The notes beneath the pieces were generated by a model. That model saw only the letters and a program-made list of their open reading frames with translations, had not been told where the DNA came from and ran no database searches. This document shows positions 16,366-24,604 of a DNA stretch of 64,000 nt, piece after piece. Made by a program: the position numbers and the translations under genes. The DNA is from Streptomyces venezuelae. GTDB taxonomy: Bacteria; Actinomycetota; Actinomycetes; Streptomycetales; Streptomycetaceae. How positions within the stretch are numbered: the stretch's first letter is position 1; the number at the start of each line of letters is the position of its first letter. The DNA lies in assembly GCF_008642295.1 (NCBI RefSeq), contig NZ_CP029190.1, positions 1,302,001 through 1,366,000 of the forward strand, given 5' to 3'.

Positions 16366-16847
16366 CGGCCCCCCAGGGACTCCCAGATGCGCCCGTCCCG
16401 CTCGCCGGGGGGCGTGCTGCTGCGGGTGCCGAGCAGGAAGGGCCGGAACTTGGCCCCCAGCAGCCGGCCGAACCGCTCCGCCCGCCGTTCCTCGGCGAGG
16501 TCGTAGTCGGTGCGCGCCGCAACCTGGGCGGCCCCGCCGGAGCGGTCCTCGGCCTCCCTGCGGTGCCACAACTCGTGGCCCAGGATCACCATCTGATGGA
16601 CCGGCAGGGTGTTCTGCTCCACCGCGATCACTTCGTGGTCACCCAGGTCGATCCAGAGCCCGCTGACCGTGCCCGGCGGGAACGGCTCCAGCATCAGACG
16701 GACCTCGCGCCCGCTGCTCGCCGACACGAAGGCGCAGACCGCGTACAGCAGTTCACGCGGTGCCGGTGCGAGCGGGCGCATCACCCCGTCGAACAACTCG
16801 TCCCGGTGGCGCTTCATTTCACGGGATATACGCACCGCGTCCCACAT
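16362..16847 (-). CDS. ImmA/IrrE-like zinc metallopeptidase
   Basis: 161 residues with the zinc motif HELWH at 91-95 (VILGHELWHRREAE) and a downstream helix EERRAERFGRLLGAKF that supplies the third ligand, the layout of ImmA/IrrE peptidases. Such enzymes cleave XRE-type repressors to induce genes (ImmA with ImmR; IrrE with DdrO). It has no TM segment, so it is cytoplasmic. ATG 16847 with GGGGAAG just upstream is preferred over a GTG at 16880. It follows an XRE gene and is coupled to a seven-TM gene, which makes repressor cleavage regulated through the membrane protein an attractive inference. It is often annotated merely as a toxin component. Confidence 0.82.
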   Translation of the reverse strand: MWDAVRISREMKRHRDELFDGVMRPLAPAPRELLYAVCAFVSASSGREVRLMLEPFPPGTVSGLWIDLGDHEVIAVEQNTLPVHQMVILGHELWHRREAEDRSGGAAQVAARTDYDLAEERRAERFGRLLGAKFRPFLLGTRSSTPPGERDGRIWESLGGR

Positions 16848-16987
16848 GTCTTCCCCACCCGGACGCTGTTGCCGGCACACCGCTCATCGAGCCCCCCGAA
16901 CGGATGCACGGCACTCTGTCAGTCGTGCGCCCGCGACAGTAGCCACTCGGGACGGCGGAGGCAACTGCGGTCCAGCACGGGCATCGT

Positions 16988-16999
16988 CCCTGGCCAGGG
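16988..16999. promoter_or_regulatory. Perfect 12-bp palindrome between XRE and peptidase genes
   Basis: CCCTGGCCAGGG lies just after the XRE stop codon in the 157-bp gap before the peptidase start. A loop-free palindrome suits a dimeric regulator such as the adjacent XRE protein better than a terminator. No other repeat of it was noticed upstream of the XRE gene. Confidence 0.4.
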
Positions 17000-17004
17000 G
17001 CCGT

Positions 17005-17754
17005 TTACCGGCTCTCCCGGGCACGTTCCTCGCGCGAGCGCCGGGCAATGGACTCGATGAGGGCGATGATGGGCTGTGCGGTGTCGTCGGGGACGTCGGC
17101 GAGCGCCCGTGCGGCATAGCCGACGACGCCGAGATCGGAACCGGAGGCAGCACCGGAACCGGCAGAACCGACAGAACCGGCAGAGGCCAGGGTGTCTGCG
17201 TTCCTGAGGCGCTGGATGTGCTCGTCCTGGCGCGCCACGGTCCGCTCCAGCAGGTCCTTGTGGATCCGCTGGAGCACCCGGTCCAGGGCCTCGGCGGGCT
17301 CGGCGACCAGGAACTCGATGCTCTCTCCGAAGAAGTCGGCTATCCCGGCCGCGTGATCGAGGTTCGGGGCCTTCCCCGTCTTGATCATCTTGTCGAGCCA
17401 CTGCGCGCTCGTTCCCGCACCGGCCGCGATGTCCGCCAGCGAGTACGCACGCCGCTGGCCGTCGGGGGTGGTCCGCAGCCGGGTACGGCGCAGGAAGACG
17501 ATCCGGGCGACCACCCGGCGGTGGCGCTCTTCCACCGGGTCCACCCGGTCCGCCGCTCCGCCGCCGTTGCCCGGCGCCTGTTGCTGACCGCGCAACAGCG
17601 CGTGTACGTCCTCGACGGGCAGCCCGGAGGCGTACGAGAGGCCGCCCTCGCCCTCCACCCGGAGCAGGTCCTCGCCTTCGAGACCGGCACGTTCGAGCAG
17701 GGACCTGATGCGCCCGGCGGTCCTGACGGGATCCGCGGCGGACCTCTCGCTCAT
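17005..17754 (-). CDS. XRE-type helix-turn-helix regulator of the peptidase/membrane cassette
   Basis: 249 residues. A lambda-repressor-like helix-turn-helix spans about 82-150: VARIVFLRRTRLRTTPDGQR, then SLADIAAGAGTSAQWLDKMI and NLDHAAGIADFFG, with a long inter-helix loop typical of Streptomyces BldD/XRE relatives paired with peptidases. The N-terminal 75 residues are an unusual extension and the C-terminus a helical region (RIHKDLLERTVARQDEHIQR) followed by a Ser/Gly/Ala linker and an end helix. ATG 17754 has a GGGGGAGCAGGA site. It heads the cassette, and is a likely cleavage substrate of the next gene's peptidase by analogy with ImmR and DdrO. Confidence 0.82.
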   Translation of the reverse strand: MSERSAADPVRTAGRIRSLLERAGLEGEDLLRVEGEGGLSYASGLPVEDVHALLRGQQQAPGNGGGAADRVDPVEERHRRVVARIVFLRRTRLRTTPDGQRRAYSLADIAAGAGTSAQWLDKMIKTGKAPNLDHAAGIADFFGESIEFLVAEPAEALDRVLQRIHKDLLERTVARQDEHIQRLRNADTLASAGSVGSAGSGAASGSDLGVVGYAARALADVPDDTAQPIIALIESIARRSREERARESR

Positions 17755-17849
17755 TCCTGCTCCCCCGCTCCATGACTGGGCCGATGCCGAATCAGAGCGT
17801 CAAACACTATCGACTCCGGCTCGGCATCAGCAACCAAAGATGAAAGACA

Positions 17850-18854
17850 TCAGCCCGCATTGACCGCCGGGATGATGCGGGAGCCGTACGCGTCGATGGT
17901 GGCCTCCCTGGCATCGTGCATGTCGTAGACGGCGAACTGGTCGACGCCGAGGTCACGCAGGGCCCGCAGCTTCTCGATATGGGCCTCGGCGGGCCCCAGC
18001 AGGCAGAACCGGTCGACGATCTCGTCCGGCACGAAGTCGGTGGACGGGTTCCCGGCGCGGCCGTGGTGGCTGTAGTCGTAGCCCTGCCGGGCCTTGATGT
18101 ACTCGGTGAGTGCCTCCGGGACCATCGAGGAGTGCTCCCCGTAGCGGCTGACCAGGTCGGCGACATGGTTGCCGACCATGCCGCCGAACCAGCGGCACTG
18201 ATCCCGGGCATGGCCGAGGTCATCGCTCACGTATGCGGGGGCCGCCACGCAGATGGTGATCGCGGCGGGGTCCCGGCCGGCCGCGGCGGCGGCCTCGCGG
18301 ACCGCTTGGACCATCCATTCGGTGAGGTAGAGGTCGGCGAGCTGGAGGATGAATCCGTCGGCCTTCGCCCCGGCGAGGGCGAGGGCCTTCGGCCCGTACG
18401 CGGCCATCCAGACCGGCAGCTTGCCGCCCTTGACCCACGGGATGCGGATCGGGTTGCCGTCCACGGTCGCCTCGCGCCCCTCGGCGAGATCGCGGATGAC
18501 CTCGATGGCCTCGCCCAGCCGGGCCAGGGTGTTGGGCTTGCGGCCGGCCACCCGCATGGCCGAGTCCCCGCGGCCGATCCCGCAGACGGTGCGGTTGCCG
18601 TACATGTCGTTGAGGGTGGCGAAGGTGGAGGCGGTGACCTCCCAGGTGCGGGTGCCCGGGTTGGTCACCATCGGGCCGATGTGCATCTTCTGCGTGTTGG
18701 CGAGGATCTGGCTGTAGATGACGAAGGGTTCCTGCCAGAGCACGGCCGAGTCGAAGGTCCAGCCGTAGCGGAAGCCGTTGCGTTCGGCGCGCTTCATGAG
18801 GCTGACGACCTGGGAGGCCGGCGGGTCGGTCTGGAGGACGAGGCCGAAGTCCAT
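17850..18854 (-). CDS. LLM-class F420-dependent oxidoreductase (TIGR03842-like)
   Basis: 334-residue luciferase-like (alpha/beta) barrel oxidoreductase using F420 or FMN. The N-terminus MDFGLVLQTDPPASQVVSLM, the segment GWTFDSAVLWQEPF, and the cofactor-contact stretch RTVCGIGRGDSAMRVAGRKP match the TIGR03842 branch, whose members sit by hydantoinase genes. The C-terminus LGVDQFAVYDMHDAREATID is also typical. It is the last gene of the leftward operon, 13 bp after the dihydropyrimidinase stop, with AGGAGAG before ATG 18854. Its reaction is unknown. Given the context, oxidation or reduction of a pyrimidine or hydantoin ring is the leading inference; see findings. Confidence 0.9.
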   Translation of the reverse strand: MDFGLVLQTDPPASQVVSLMKRAERNGFRYGWTFDSAVLWQEPFVIYSQILANTQKMHIGPMVTNPGTRTWEVTASTFATLNDMYGNRTVCGIGRGDSAMRVAGRKPNTLARLGEAIEVIRDLAEGREATVDGNPIRIPWVKGGKLPVWMAAYGPKALALAGAKADGFILQLADLYLTEWMVQAVREAAAAAGRDPAAITICVAAPAYVSDDLGHARDQCRWFGGMVGNHVADLVSRYGEHSSMVPEALTEYIKARQGYDYSHHGRAGNPSTDFVPDEIVDRFCLLGPAEAHIEKLRALRDLGVDQFAVYDMHDAREATIDAYGSRIIPAVNAG

Positions 18855-18867
18855 GCGGGGACTCTCC

Positions 18868-20268
18868 TTACAGGTACTGGCAGGTGGAGCGGTGGACGAA
18901 GGCCCCGTGTCCGGCCCGGCCGGTGTACTCGCGCCGGTCGATGACCAGCTCGCCGCGCGAGAGGACGGTGTCGACCCGCCCGGTGATCCGCTTGCCCTCG
19001 TACGCCGAGTAGTCCACGTTCATGTGGTGGGTCTCGGCGGAGATGACCTGCTCGGCGTGCGGATCGTAGAGGACGATGTCGGCGTCCGAGCCGGGGGCGA
19101 TGGTGCCCTTCTGCGGGTACATGCCGAACATCCGGGCCGGGGTCGCGCAGGCGATCTCGATCCAGCGGCGGCGGCTGATGTGCCCGTCCAGGACCGCCTG
19201 ATGGAGGAGGTCCATCCGGTTCTCCACCCCCGGAAGCCCGTTGGGGATCTTCGAGAAGTCGCCCCGGCCGAGTTCCTTCTGGCCGCGGAAGCAGAACGGG
19301 CAGTGGTCGGTGGAGACCACCTGGAGGTCGTTGGTGCGCAGGCCGCGCCAGAGGGCCGCCTGGTGCTCCCTGGGGCGCAGCGGCGTGGAGCAGACGTACT
19401 TGGCGCCCTGGAAGTCGGGCTCGGCGAGGTTGTCGGTGGAGAGGAAGAGGTATTGGGGGCAGGTCTCGCCGAAGACGGGCAGCCCCTTGTCCCGGGCCGC
19501 GGCGAGCTCGGCGACGGCCTCCTCGGCCGAGACATGGACCACGTACAGCGGGGAGCCGGCCACCCGGGCCAGTTGGATGGCCCGGTGGGTGGCCTCGGCC
19601 TCCAGCAGCACCTTGCGGACCTCGCCGTGGTGGCGCGGGTCGGTCTCGCCGCGCGCCAGGGCCTGTTCCACCAGGACGTCGATGGCGATGCCGTTCTCGG
19701 CGTGCATCATGATCAGCCCGCCGTTGGCGGCGCCGCGCTGCATCGCGCGCAGGATCTGTCCGTCGTCGCTGTAGAACACCCCGGGGTAGGCCATGAACAG
19801 CTTGAAGGAGCTGATGCCCTCCTCCACCAGGAGGTCCATCTCCTTGAGGGTGTGCTCGTTGACGTCGGAGAGGATCATGTGGAAGCCGTAGTCGATGGCG
19901 CAGTTGCCGTCGGCTTTGGCGTACCAGGCGTCGAGGCCCTCGCGGAGCGAGTGGCCGACGCTCTGGACGGCGAAGTCCACGATGGTGGTGGTGCCGCCCC
20001 AGGCGGCGGCCCGGGTGCCGGTCTCGAAGGTGTCGGAGGCGAAGGTGCCGCCGAAGGGCAGTTCCATGTGGGTGTGGGCGTCGACGCCGCCCGGGATGAC
20101 GTACTTCCCGGTCGCATCGATCGTACGGTCGGCCGTCCAGGCCCCGGCGGCTGCGGAGCCGTGGGCGGCCAGGGCGGCCACCCGGCCGTCCTCGACGAGG
20201 ACGTCCGCGTGGAGTTCGTCGGCGGCGGTGATGACCAGGCCGCCGCGGATCAGGGTGCGGATGCTCAT
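18868..20268 (-). CDS. hydA: Dihydropyrimidinase / D-hydantoinase
   Basis: 466-residue binuclear zinc amidohydrolase opening 5,6-dihydrouracil or hydantoin rings. All metal ligands are visible: DAHTHMELPFGG with His65 and His67, carboxylated Lys156 in SSFKLFMAYPG, His189 in LIMMHAENG, His245 in VVHVSAEEA and Asp321 in STDHCPF. The substrate segment CPQYLFLS is present. It is third in nitrilase-aminotransferase-dihydropyrimidinase-LLM. The nitrilase would then act on N-carbamoyl-beta-alanine, and the aminotransferase on beta-alanine. No deviation from the family is seen. Confidence 0.96.
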   Translation of the reverse strand: MSIRTLIRGGLVITAADELHADVLVEDGRVAALAAHGSAAAGAWTADRTIDATGKYVIPGGVDAHTHMELPFGGTFASDTFETGTRAAAWGGTTTIVDFAVQSVGHSLREGLDAWYAKADGNCAIDYGFHMILSDVNEHTLKEMDLLVEEGISSFKLFMAYPGVFYSDDGQILRAMQRGAANGGLIMMHAENGIAIDVLVEQALARGETDPRHHGEVRKVLLEAEATHRAIQLARVAGSPLYVVHVSAEEAVAELAAARDKGLPVFGETCPQYLFLSTDNLAEPDFQGAKYVCSTPLRPREHQAALWRGLRTNDLQVVSTDHCPFCFRGQKELGRGDFSKIPNGLPGVENRMDLLHQAVLDGHISRRRWIEIACATPARMFGMYPQKGTIAPGSDADIVLYDPHAEQVISAETHHMNVDYSAYEGKRITGRVDTVLSRGELVIDRREYTGRAGHGAFVHRSTCQYL

Positions 20269-20280
20269 GGTGCGGTCCCC

Positions 20281-21576
20281 CTACTGGATGGCGCCCAGGG
20301 CCTGTTCGAGGATGGCTGCGCCCTCTTCCGCCTCGGTGACGGTGAGGGAGAGCGGAGGCGCGATGCGCAGCACGCTGGTGTTGTGGCCGCCGCCCTTGCC
20401 GAGCAGCAGGCCGCCTTCGCGGGCCGCTTCGAGGACGGCGCCGGCCGCGTCGGGGGCGGCCTGGTCGGTGCCCGGCCGGGTGAGTTCGATGCCGGCCATC
20501 AGGCCGCGGCCCCGGACATCGCGGACGGCGGGCACGGCGGCGCCGATGGCGCGCAGCCGCTCCAGGAGCAGGCCGCCGACCCGGCGGGCGTTGCCCTGGA
20601 GGTCGTGTTCGAGGAGGTAGCCGAGGTTGGCGAGGCCGGCCGCCATGGTGACGGGTGAACCGCCGAAGGTGGAGATGGAGTTGGCGTCCAGGCAGTTCAT
20701 GATCTCGGCGCGGGCGACGACCCCGCCGATGGACATGCCGTTGCCGATGCCCTTGGCGAAGGTGAGGATGTCCGGCGGGCCGTTCTGGGCGTGCGCCTGC
20801 CAGCCCCAGAAGTGGTCGCCGGTGCGGCCCCAGCCGGTCTGCACCTCGTCGCTGATCCAGAGGATGCCGTGCCGGTCGAGGACCTCGCGGAAGGCCCCGT
20901 ACAGGCCGTCGGGCGGGGAGGTGAACCCGCCGACGCCCTGGATGGGTTCGGCGATCAGGGCGGCCACTCCCCCGCGGGCCTGGCCGAGTACGTCCTCCAG
21001 ATCGGCGACGGCCGCGGCGGTGAAGGCGGTGTCGTCGAGGTCGGCGAAGGGGCCGCGGCTGCGGACGGCGCCGTGCACGTAGTACGTCTGGAGGGGCGAC
21101 AGGCTGGTCGGGGACCAGCCGCGGTTGCCGGTGATCGAGACGGTGGAGAAGGACCGGCCGTGGTAGCTGTTGCGCATCGCCAGGATCTGGTTGGAGCGGC
21201 GGTACGCGGTGGCCAGGAGCAGGGCGGTGTCGTTGGCCTCGGTGCCGGAGGTGGTGAAGAAGACCCGGGCGTCGGGGATGCCGGAGAGGGCCGCGACGCG
21301 TTCGGCGAGTTCCACCATGGGGCGGTTGAGGTAGAGGGTGGAGGAGTGGATGATCCGCCCGGCCTGGTCGGCGACGGCCTTGGTGACCTCGGGGAGGGCG
21401 TGGGCGGTCATGGTGGTGAGGATGCCGCCGAAGAAGTCCAGGTAGCGGTTGCCTTCGGCGTCCCAGACGTGCCGGCCCTCGCCGTGGGTGAGCTCGATGG
21501 GGTGCCGGTAGTAGAGGGCCAGCCAGTCGGGGAGGACGTTTTGGTGCCGGTGGTGCAGGCTGTTCGGGTCGGTCAC
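20281..21576 (-). CDS. Class III omega-aminotransferase (beta-alanine/GABA type)
   Basis: 431-residue PLP enzyme moving an amino group from a terminal amine such as beta-alanine to pyruvate or 2-oxoglutarate. Class III landmarks: TTSGTEANDTALLLATAYRR, NSYHGRSFSTVSITG, ISDEVQTGWGRTGDHFWGWQ, and Lys275 in LTFAKGIGNG as the Schiff-base residue. GTG 21576 overlaps the nitrilase stop (GTGA). In this operon it most likely takes beta-alanine (from uracil) or 3-aminoisobutyrate (from thymine) to a semialdehyde. Similar sequences are labelled AGT2-like/aspartate aminotransferase family. No dehydrogenase for the resulting semialdehyde is in the window. Confidence 0.95.
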   Translation of the reverse strand: MTDPNSLHHRHQNVLPDWLALYYRHPIELTHGEGRHVWDAEGNRYLDFFGGILTTMTAHALPEVTKAVADQAGRIIHSSTLYLNRPMVELAERVAALSGIPDARVFFTTSGTEANDTALLLATAYRRSNQILAMRNSYHGRSFSTVSITGNRGWSPTSLSPLQTYYVHGAVRSRGPFADLDDTAFTAAAVADLEDVLGQARGGVAALIAEPIQGVGGFTSPPDGLYGAFREVLDRHGILWISDEVQTGWGRTGDHFWGWQAHAQNGPPDILTFAKGIGNGMSIGGVVARAEIMNCLDANSISTFGGSPVTMAAGLANLGYLLEHDLQGNARRVGGLLLERLRAIGAAVPAVRDVRGRGLMAGIELTRPGTDQAAPDAAGAVLEAAREGGLLLGKGGGHNTSVLRIAPPLSLTVTEAEEGAAILEQALGAIQ

Positions 21577-22415
21577 GGCTGAACCAGTCCTCCGTAGGCG
21601 TCGGGGCGGCGGTCGCGGTAGAAGGCCCACTGGGTCCGGACCTCGGTGATCAGGTCGAAGTCCAGGTCGCGGACGAGGAGTTCCTCCTCCTTGTCGCTGG
21701 CGACCTCGCCGACGAACTGGCCGCGGGGGTCGACGAAGTAGCTGGTGCCGTAGAAGTCGTTGTCCCCGTACTCCTCCCGGCCGACGCGGTTGATGGCGGC
21801 GACGAAGTACTCGTTGGCCACGGCGGATGCGGGCTGCTCCAGCTGCCACAGGTGGGAGGAGAGCCCGCGGTGGGTGGCGGAGGGGTTGTAGACGAGCTGG
21901 GCTCCGGCGAGGCCGAGCTGGCGCCAGCCCTCCGGGAAGTGCCGGTCGTAGCAGATGTAGACGCCGACCTTGCCGACGGCGGTGTCGAACACCGGCCAGC
22001 CGAGGTTGCCCGGGCGGAAGTAGTACTTCTCCCAGAACCCCTTGACCTGGGGGATGTGGTGCTTGCGGTACTTGCCGAGGTAACTGCCGTCGGCGTCGAT
22101 GACGGCGGCGGTGTTGTAGTAGAAGCCCGAGCTCTCCACCTCGAAGACCGGTACGACGATCACCATGCCGGTCTCGCGGGCGAGGTCCTGCATCCGGCGG
22201 AGGGTGGGGCCGTCCGGGACGGGCTCCGCCCAGCGGTAGTGCTCGGGCTCCTGCACCTGGCAGAAGTAGGGCGCGTTGAAGACCTCTTGGAAGCCGATGA
22301 TGCGGGCGCCCTGGGAGGCAGCCCGACGGGCGTGCTCCTCGTGTTTGGCGATCATCGAGTCGGTGTCGCCGGTCCAGGAAGCCTGGACCAGCGCGGCGCG
22401 GACGATGTGGGCCAT
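21573..22415 (-). CDS. Nitrilase-superfamily beta-ureidopropionase / N-carbamoyl amide hydrolase
   Basis: 280-residue carbon-nitrogen hydrolase with the catalytic Glu-Lys-Cys triad at Glu44 (GFQEVFNAPYF), Lys118 (KYRKHHIPQVKG) and Cys155 (VYICYDRHFPEGW). These segments closely follow beta-ureidopropionase rather than classic nitrilase, consistent with cleaving N-carbamoyl-beta-alanine to beta-alanine, CO2 and ammonia. First gene of the operon; GAGGAGC precedes ATG 22415, and an inverted-repeat operator starts 17 bases upstream. It is translationally coupled to the aminotransferase. Confidence 0.95.
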   Translation of the reverse strand: MAHIVRAALVQASWTGDTDSMIAKHEEHARRAASQGARIIGFQEVFNAPYFCQVQEPEHYRWAEPVPDGPTLRRMQDLARETGMVIVVPVFEVESSGFYYNTAAVIDADGSYLGKYRKHHIPQVKGFWEKYYFRPGNLGWPVFDTAVGKVGVYICYDRHFPEGWRQLGLAGAQLVYNPSATHRGLSSHLWQLEQPASAVANEYFVAAINRVGREEYGDNDFYGTSYFVDPRGQFVGEVASDKEEELLVRDLDFDLITEVRTQWAFYRDRRPDAYGGLVQP

Positions 22416-22431
22416 GAGCTGCTCCTCGCCT

Positions 22432-22456
22432 CTACGCACGTAGACGATGTGCGTAG
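22432..22456 (-). promoter_or_regulatory. Inverted-repeat operator upstream of the pyrimidine-amide operon
   Basis: CTACGCAC (22432-22439) and its exact complement GTGCGTAG (22449-22456) flank nine bases, one of which starts another half site (CGTAG at 22439-22443). The site is 17 bases before the first start codon of the operon, the position of a repressor operator. Half sites of this form suit a GntR- or PucR-type dimer; no dedicated regulator gene adjoins it here. Confidence 0.7.
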
Positions 22457-22552
22457 GTACGAGACCGTAAGCCTCGCCACAGTCCGGGGCAAGACCACCG
22501 CGCACGGTCGGAGTAGTCGATCAAGTCAGGTCTTCCGGCGGTCGGAATCGAC

Positions 22553-24142
22553 TCAATTCCGTTCGTTTTTCAGGCCGGCCACGCGCAGGGCATGGACCAG
22601 ATCGCGGTGGCAGCGGGCGGAGACCGCGCCCGCGGTTTCGAGCAGCCACGGAGCCAGCCGGTCCGGGTCGCGGCGGGCCAGCCGGGCGGCTTCCTCGGCG
22701 GGGCGGGCCCGGACGAACGCGTCGAGCAGCGCCTCGGCCTCGCCGGTACGGCCGGCCGCGCCGAGGGCGAGGACGGCCTCGGCGATCTCGGCGGCGGGGC
22801 GGGCGACGCCCTCGCGCAGCAGCCGGCCGCGGTCCGGCTCGCGGCCGGCCGCGCCGAGCGCGGTCGCCGCCGCGCTCAGCCGCTCGGGCGGCAGGGTGGC
22901 CGCGGCCTCCCAGAGCAGCGTGGCCCAGTCGGGGGCCAGCCCGGCCCGCTCCAACTCGCCTGCGAGGAGCGGCAGCCGCTGGGCGGGCCAGGCGGCGGCT
23001 TCGCAGAGCAGGACGTGCGCCTCGCCGGTACGGCCTTGGCCCCGCAGCCCGATGAGCTCCGCGACGAGCCGGGGGACGGCGAGTTCCGCGGGGGCGGGGG
23101 CCGCGGCCGGGGGCTGTGCGGGGGCCGGGCCCGGCTCCTCCGGCGCCGGGTCCGGCCGCCCGTAACGGGCACCCCGGGGAGCGGCCTGCGGCTGCTGCTG
23201 GTGCGGCAGTTCGGGCACCACCGCTCCGGCGGCCGGGGCCCCGCCGTAGCGGGCGCCGCCGCCACTGCGCCGGGCCGCTCCGCGCAGCCGCCGACCGCCG
23301 GGAACCGGCGCCGGCCGGGACCCACCGTCCCCACCGTCTCCGGCCGCCTCCTGCCCCGGCCGCTGCCGCGGTACTCCGGGCAGCGAGCCGGCGTCCGGGT
23401 CCGGGTCCGGGCCGGCGGCGGGCCACGGCGCGGGTACGGGCGGTGCGGGTACGCCCGGCGAGGCCGTGGGCGGTGAGGCCAGGGGCCTCGATGGCGCAGG
23501 CGACGGGTCCGCGGACGGCGAGACCACGGGCGGTGGGACCACGGACCATGAGGCCACGGGCGGTGAGGCCGCAGGGGGTGGGGCCACGGGCCCTGAGGCC
23601 ACGGGCGGTGGGGTTGCTAACGCGGCCAGGCGTTGCGCCAGGTCCCGGCAGCGTGCGGCGGCGCGGGCCAGGTCGTCCTGGGTCCAGGAGTACTCGCCGG
23701 TCAGGAACTCCGACTCGGCCGGGTCCGCGGACCTCTCCAGCCGGGCCGACAGCGCGTGCAGGGCCGCCTCGGAGGCGGCCCGCTGCGCGCCCGCCGAGGC
23801 GAGCAGCGAGCGGAGTTCCTCCGCTCCGCCGGGCAGCCGGTCGTATTCGGCCACCGCCGCCTGCCGGAGCTCCGCCGCCCGGGCTGCCGCGCGGGCCGTG
23901 AACTCCTCGCCCGCGACCGCCGCCAGGTCCTGGAAGAGCGACTCCAGGACGTCCCACGGCGGCATCGCGCTGCCGTTCAGGCAGGCCCGCATGCCTTCCG
24001 GATCTCTGCGCAGGAACTCGCCGTACCAGCCCGAGCCGGGGTCCAGGTGGGTGGTCAGCCGCCTCAGGTGGGCCGCCAGCCGGTCGATCGCCGTCGCTCC
24101 GTCGAGAGAAGTCGCGGTCTCCATGGGCGCATTGGACCGCAT
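22553..24142 (-). CDS. Proline/alanine-rich protein of unknown function with C-terminal helical repeats
   Basis: About 530 residues, no family recognised with confidence. Residues 1-80 contain RRDPEGMRACLNGSAMPPWD, which resembles the degenerate XRE-like N-terminus of some Streptomyces proteins. Residues 100-175 are predicted coiled helices. Then comes a 170-residue low-complexity Pro/Ala/Ser linker, and residues 365-525 are short alanine-rich helices spaced like TPR/HEAT repeats (AELIGLRGQGRTGEAHVLLC; ALGAAGRTGEAEALLD). A rare TTA leucine codon lies at 23618-23620, so full translation should need the bldA tRNA. Starts at 24142 and 24124 are both possible; neither has a good ribosome site. 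Perhaps a development-linked cytoplasmic scaffold. Confidence 0.7.
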   Translation of the reverse strand: MRSNAPMETATSLDGATAIDRLAAHLRRLTTHLDPGSGWYGEFLRRDPEGMRACLNGSAMPPWDVLESLFQDLAAVAGEEFTARAAARAAELRQAAVAEYDRLPGGAEELRSLLASAGAQRAASEAALHALSARLERSADPAESEFLTGEYSWTQDDLARAAARCRDLAQRLAALATPPPVASGPVAPPPAASPPVASWSVVPPPVVSPSADPSPAPSRPLASPPTASPGVPAPPVPAPWPAAGPDPDPDAGSLPGVPRQRPGQEAAGDGGDGGSRPAPVPGGRRLRGAARRSGGGARYGGAPAAGAVVPELPHQQQPQAAPRGARYGRPDPAPEEPGPAPAQPPAAAPAPAELAVPRLVAELIGLRGQGRTGEAHVLLCEAAAWPAQRLPLLAGELERAGLAPDWATLLWEAAATLPPERLSAAATALGAAGREPDRGRLLREGVARPAAEIAEAVLALGAAGRTGEAEALLDAFVRARPAEEAARLARRDPDRLAPWLLETAGAVSARCHRDLVHALRVAGLKNERN

Positions 24143-24169
24143 CCGTGTTACAGGAGGACTACGGGAATC

Positions 24170-24604
24170 TCAAACCTTGACGGCGATGCCGGTGTGCGGG
24201 CGACGCCCGAGCCGGACGGCCGCGGCGGGCAGGTCCACGATCCAGAACTGCCAGCTGTACTTCCGCGCCATCAGCTTCCGCACCCTCCGCAGCCCGGCCT
24301 CGTCGAGCAGCCGCGCCGTACCCTCCAGGACGGGGGTGCCGGGCGTGATGCGTCCGCGCCGGTCGCAGGCGGAGAGGGTGACGTGCCCGTTGGCGCGGAT
24401 CCGCCTGACCTTCCAGGAGTCCTCTCGGGTCCAGATGTACAGCTCCCCCGCGTCGGCCACCGCCCAGACCGGCGTGGCCACCGGGGTGCCGTTCTTGCGG
24501 AAGGTGGTCAGGCTGACGTACCTGGCCCGGCCGAGCTCCTCGATCGTCACCCCGCCCGCGTTCCCGCCGGCTCCTGCTCCAGCCCCTGTCCCTGTCCCTG
24601 TCAT
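24170..24604 (-). CDS. PPOX-class F420-dependent oxidoreductase
   Basis: 144 residues of the split-barrel flavin/F420-binding fold. After a glycine-rich leader the domain begins TIEELGRARYVSLTTFRKNG and continues TPVATPVWAVADAGELYIWT and KVRRIRANGHVTLSACDRRG, closely matching actinobacterial F420-dependent biliverdin reductase-like and FDOR-B enzymes. The KxR pair in the last segment is the usual F420 phosphate contact. The substrate is unknown. ATG 24604 overlaps the stop of a tiny upstream gene (ATGA). The leader (TGTGAGAGAGG) is encoded by a short CCTGTC repeat and may not be structured. Confidence 0.85.
   Translation of the reverse strand: MTGTGTGAGAGAGGNAGGVTIEELGRARYVSLTTFRKNGTPVATPVWAVADAGELYIWTREDSWKVRRIRANGHVTLSACDRRGRITPGTPVLEGTARLLDEAGLRRVRKLMARKYSWQFWIVDLPAAAVRLGRRPHTGIAVKV

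Noticed and set aside
16362..17754. Classical type II toxin-antitoxin pair
   Set aside because: The peptidase is an enzyme with HELWH and the XRE protein is a large regulator; nothing indicates toxicity, and the membrane protein fits poorly.
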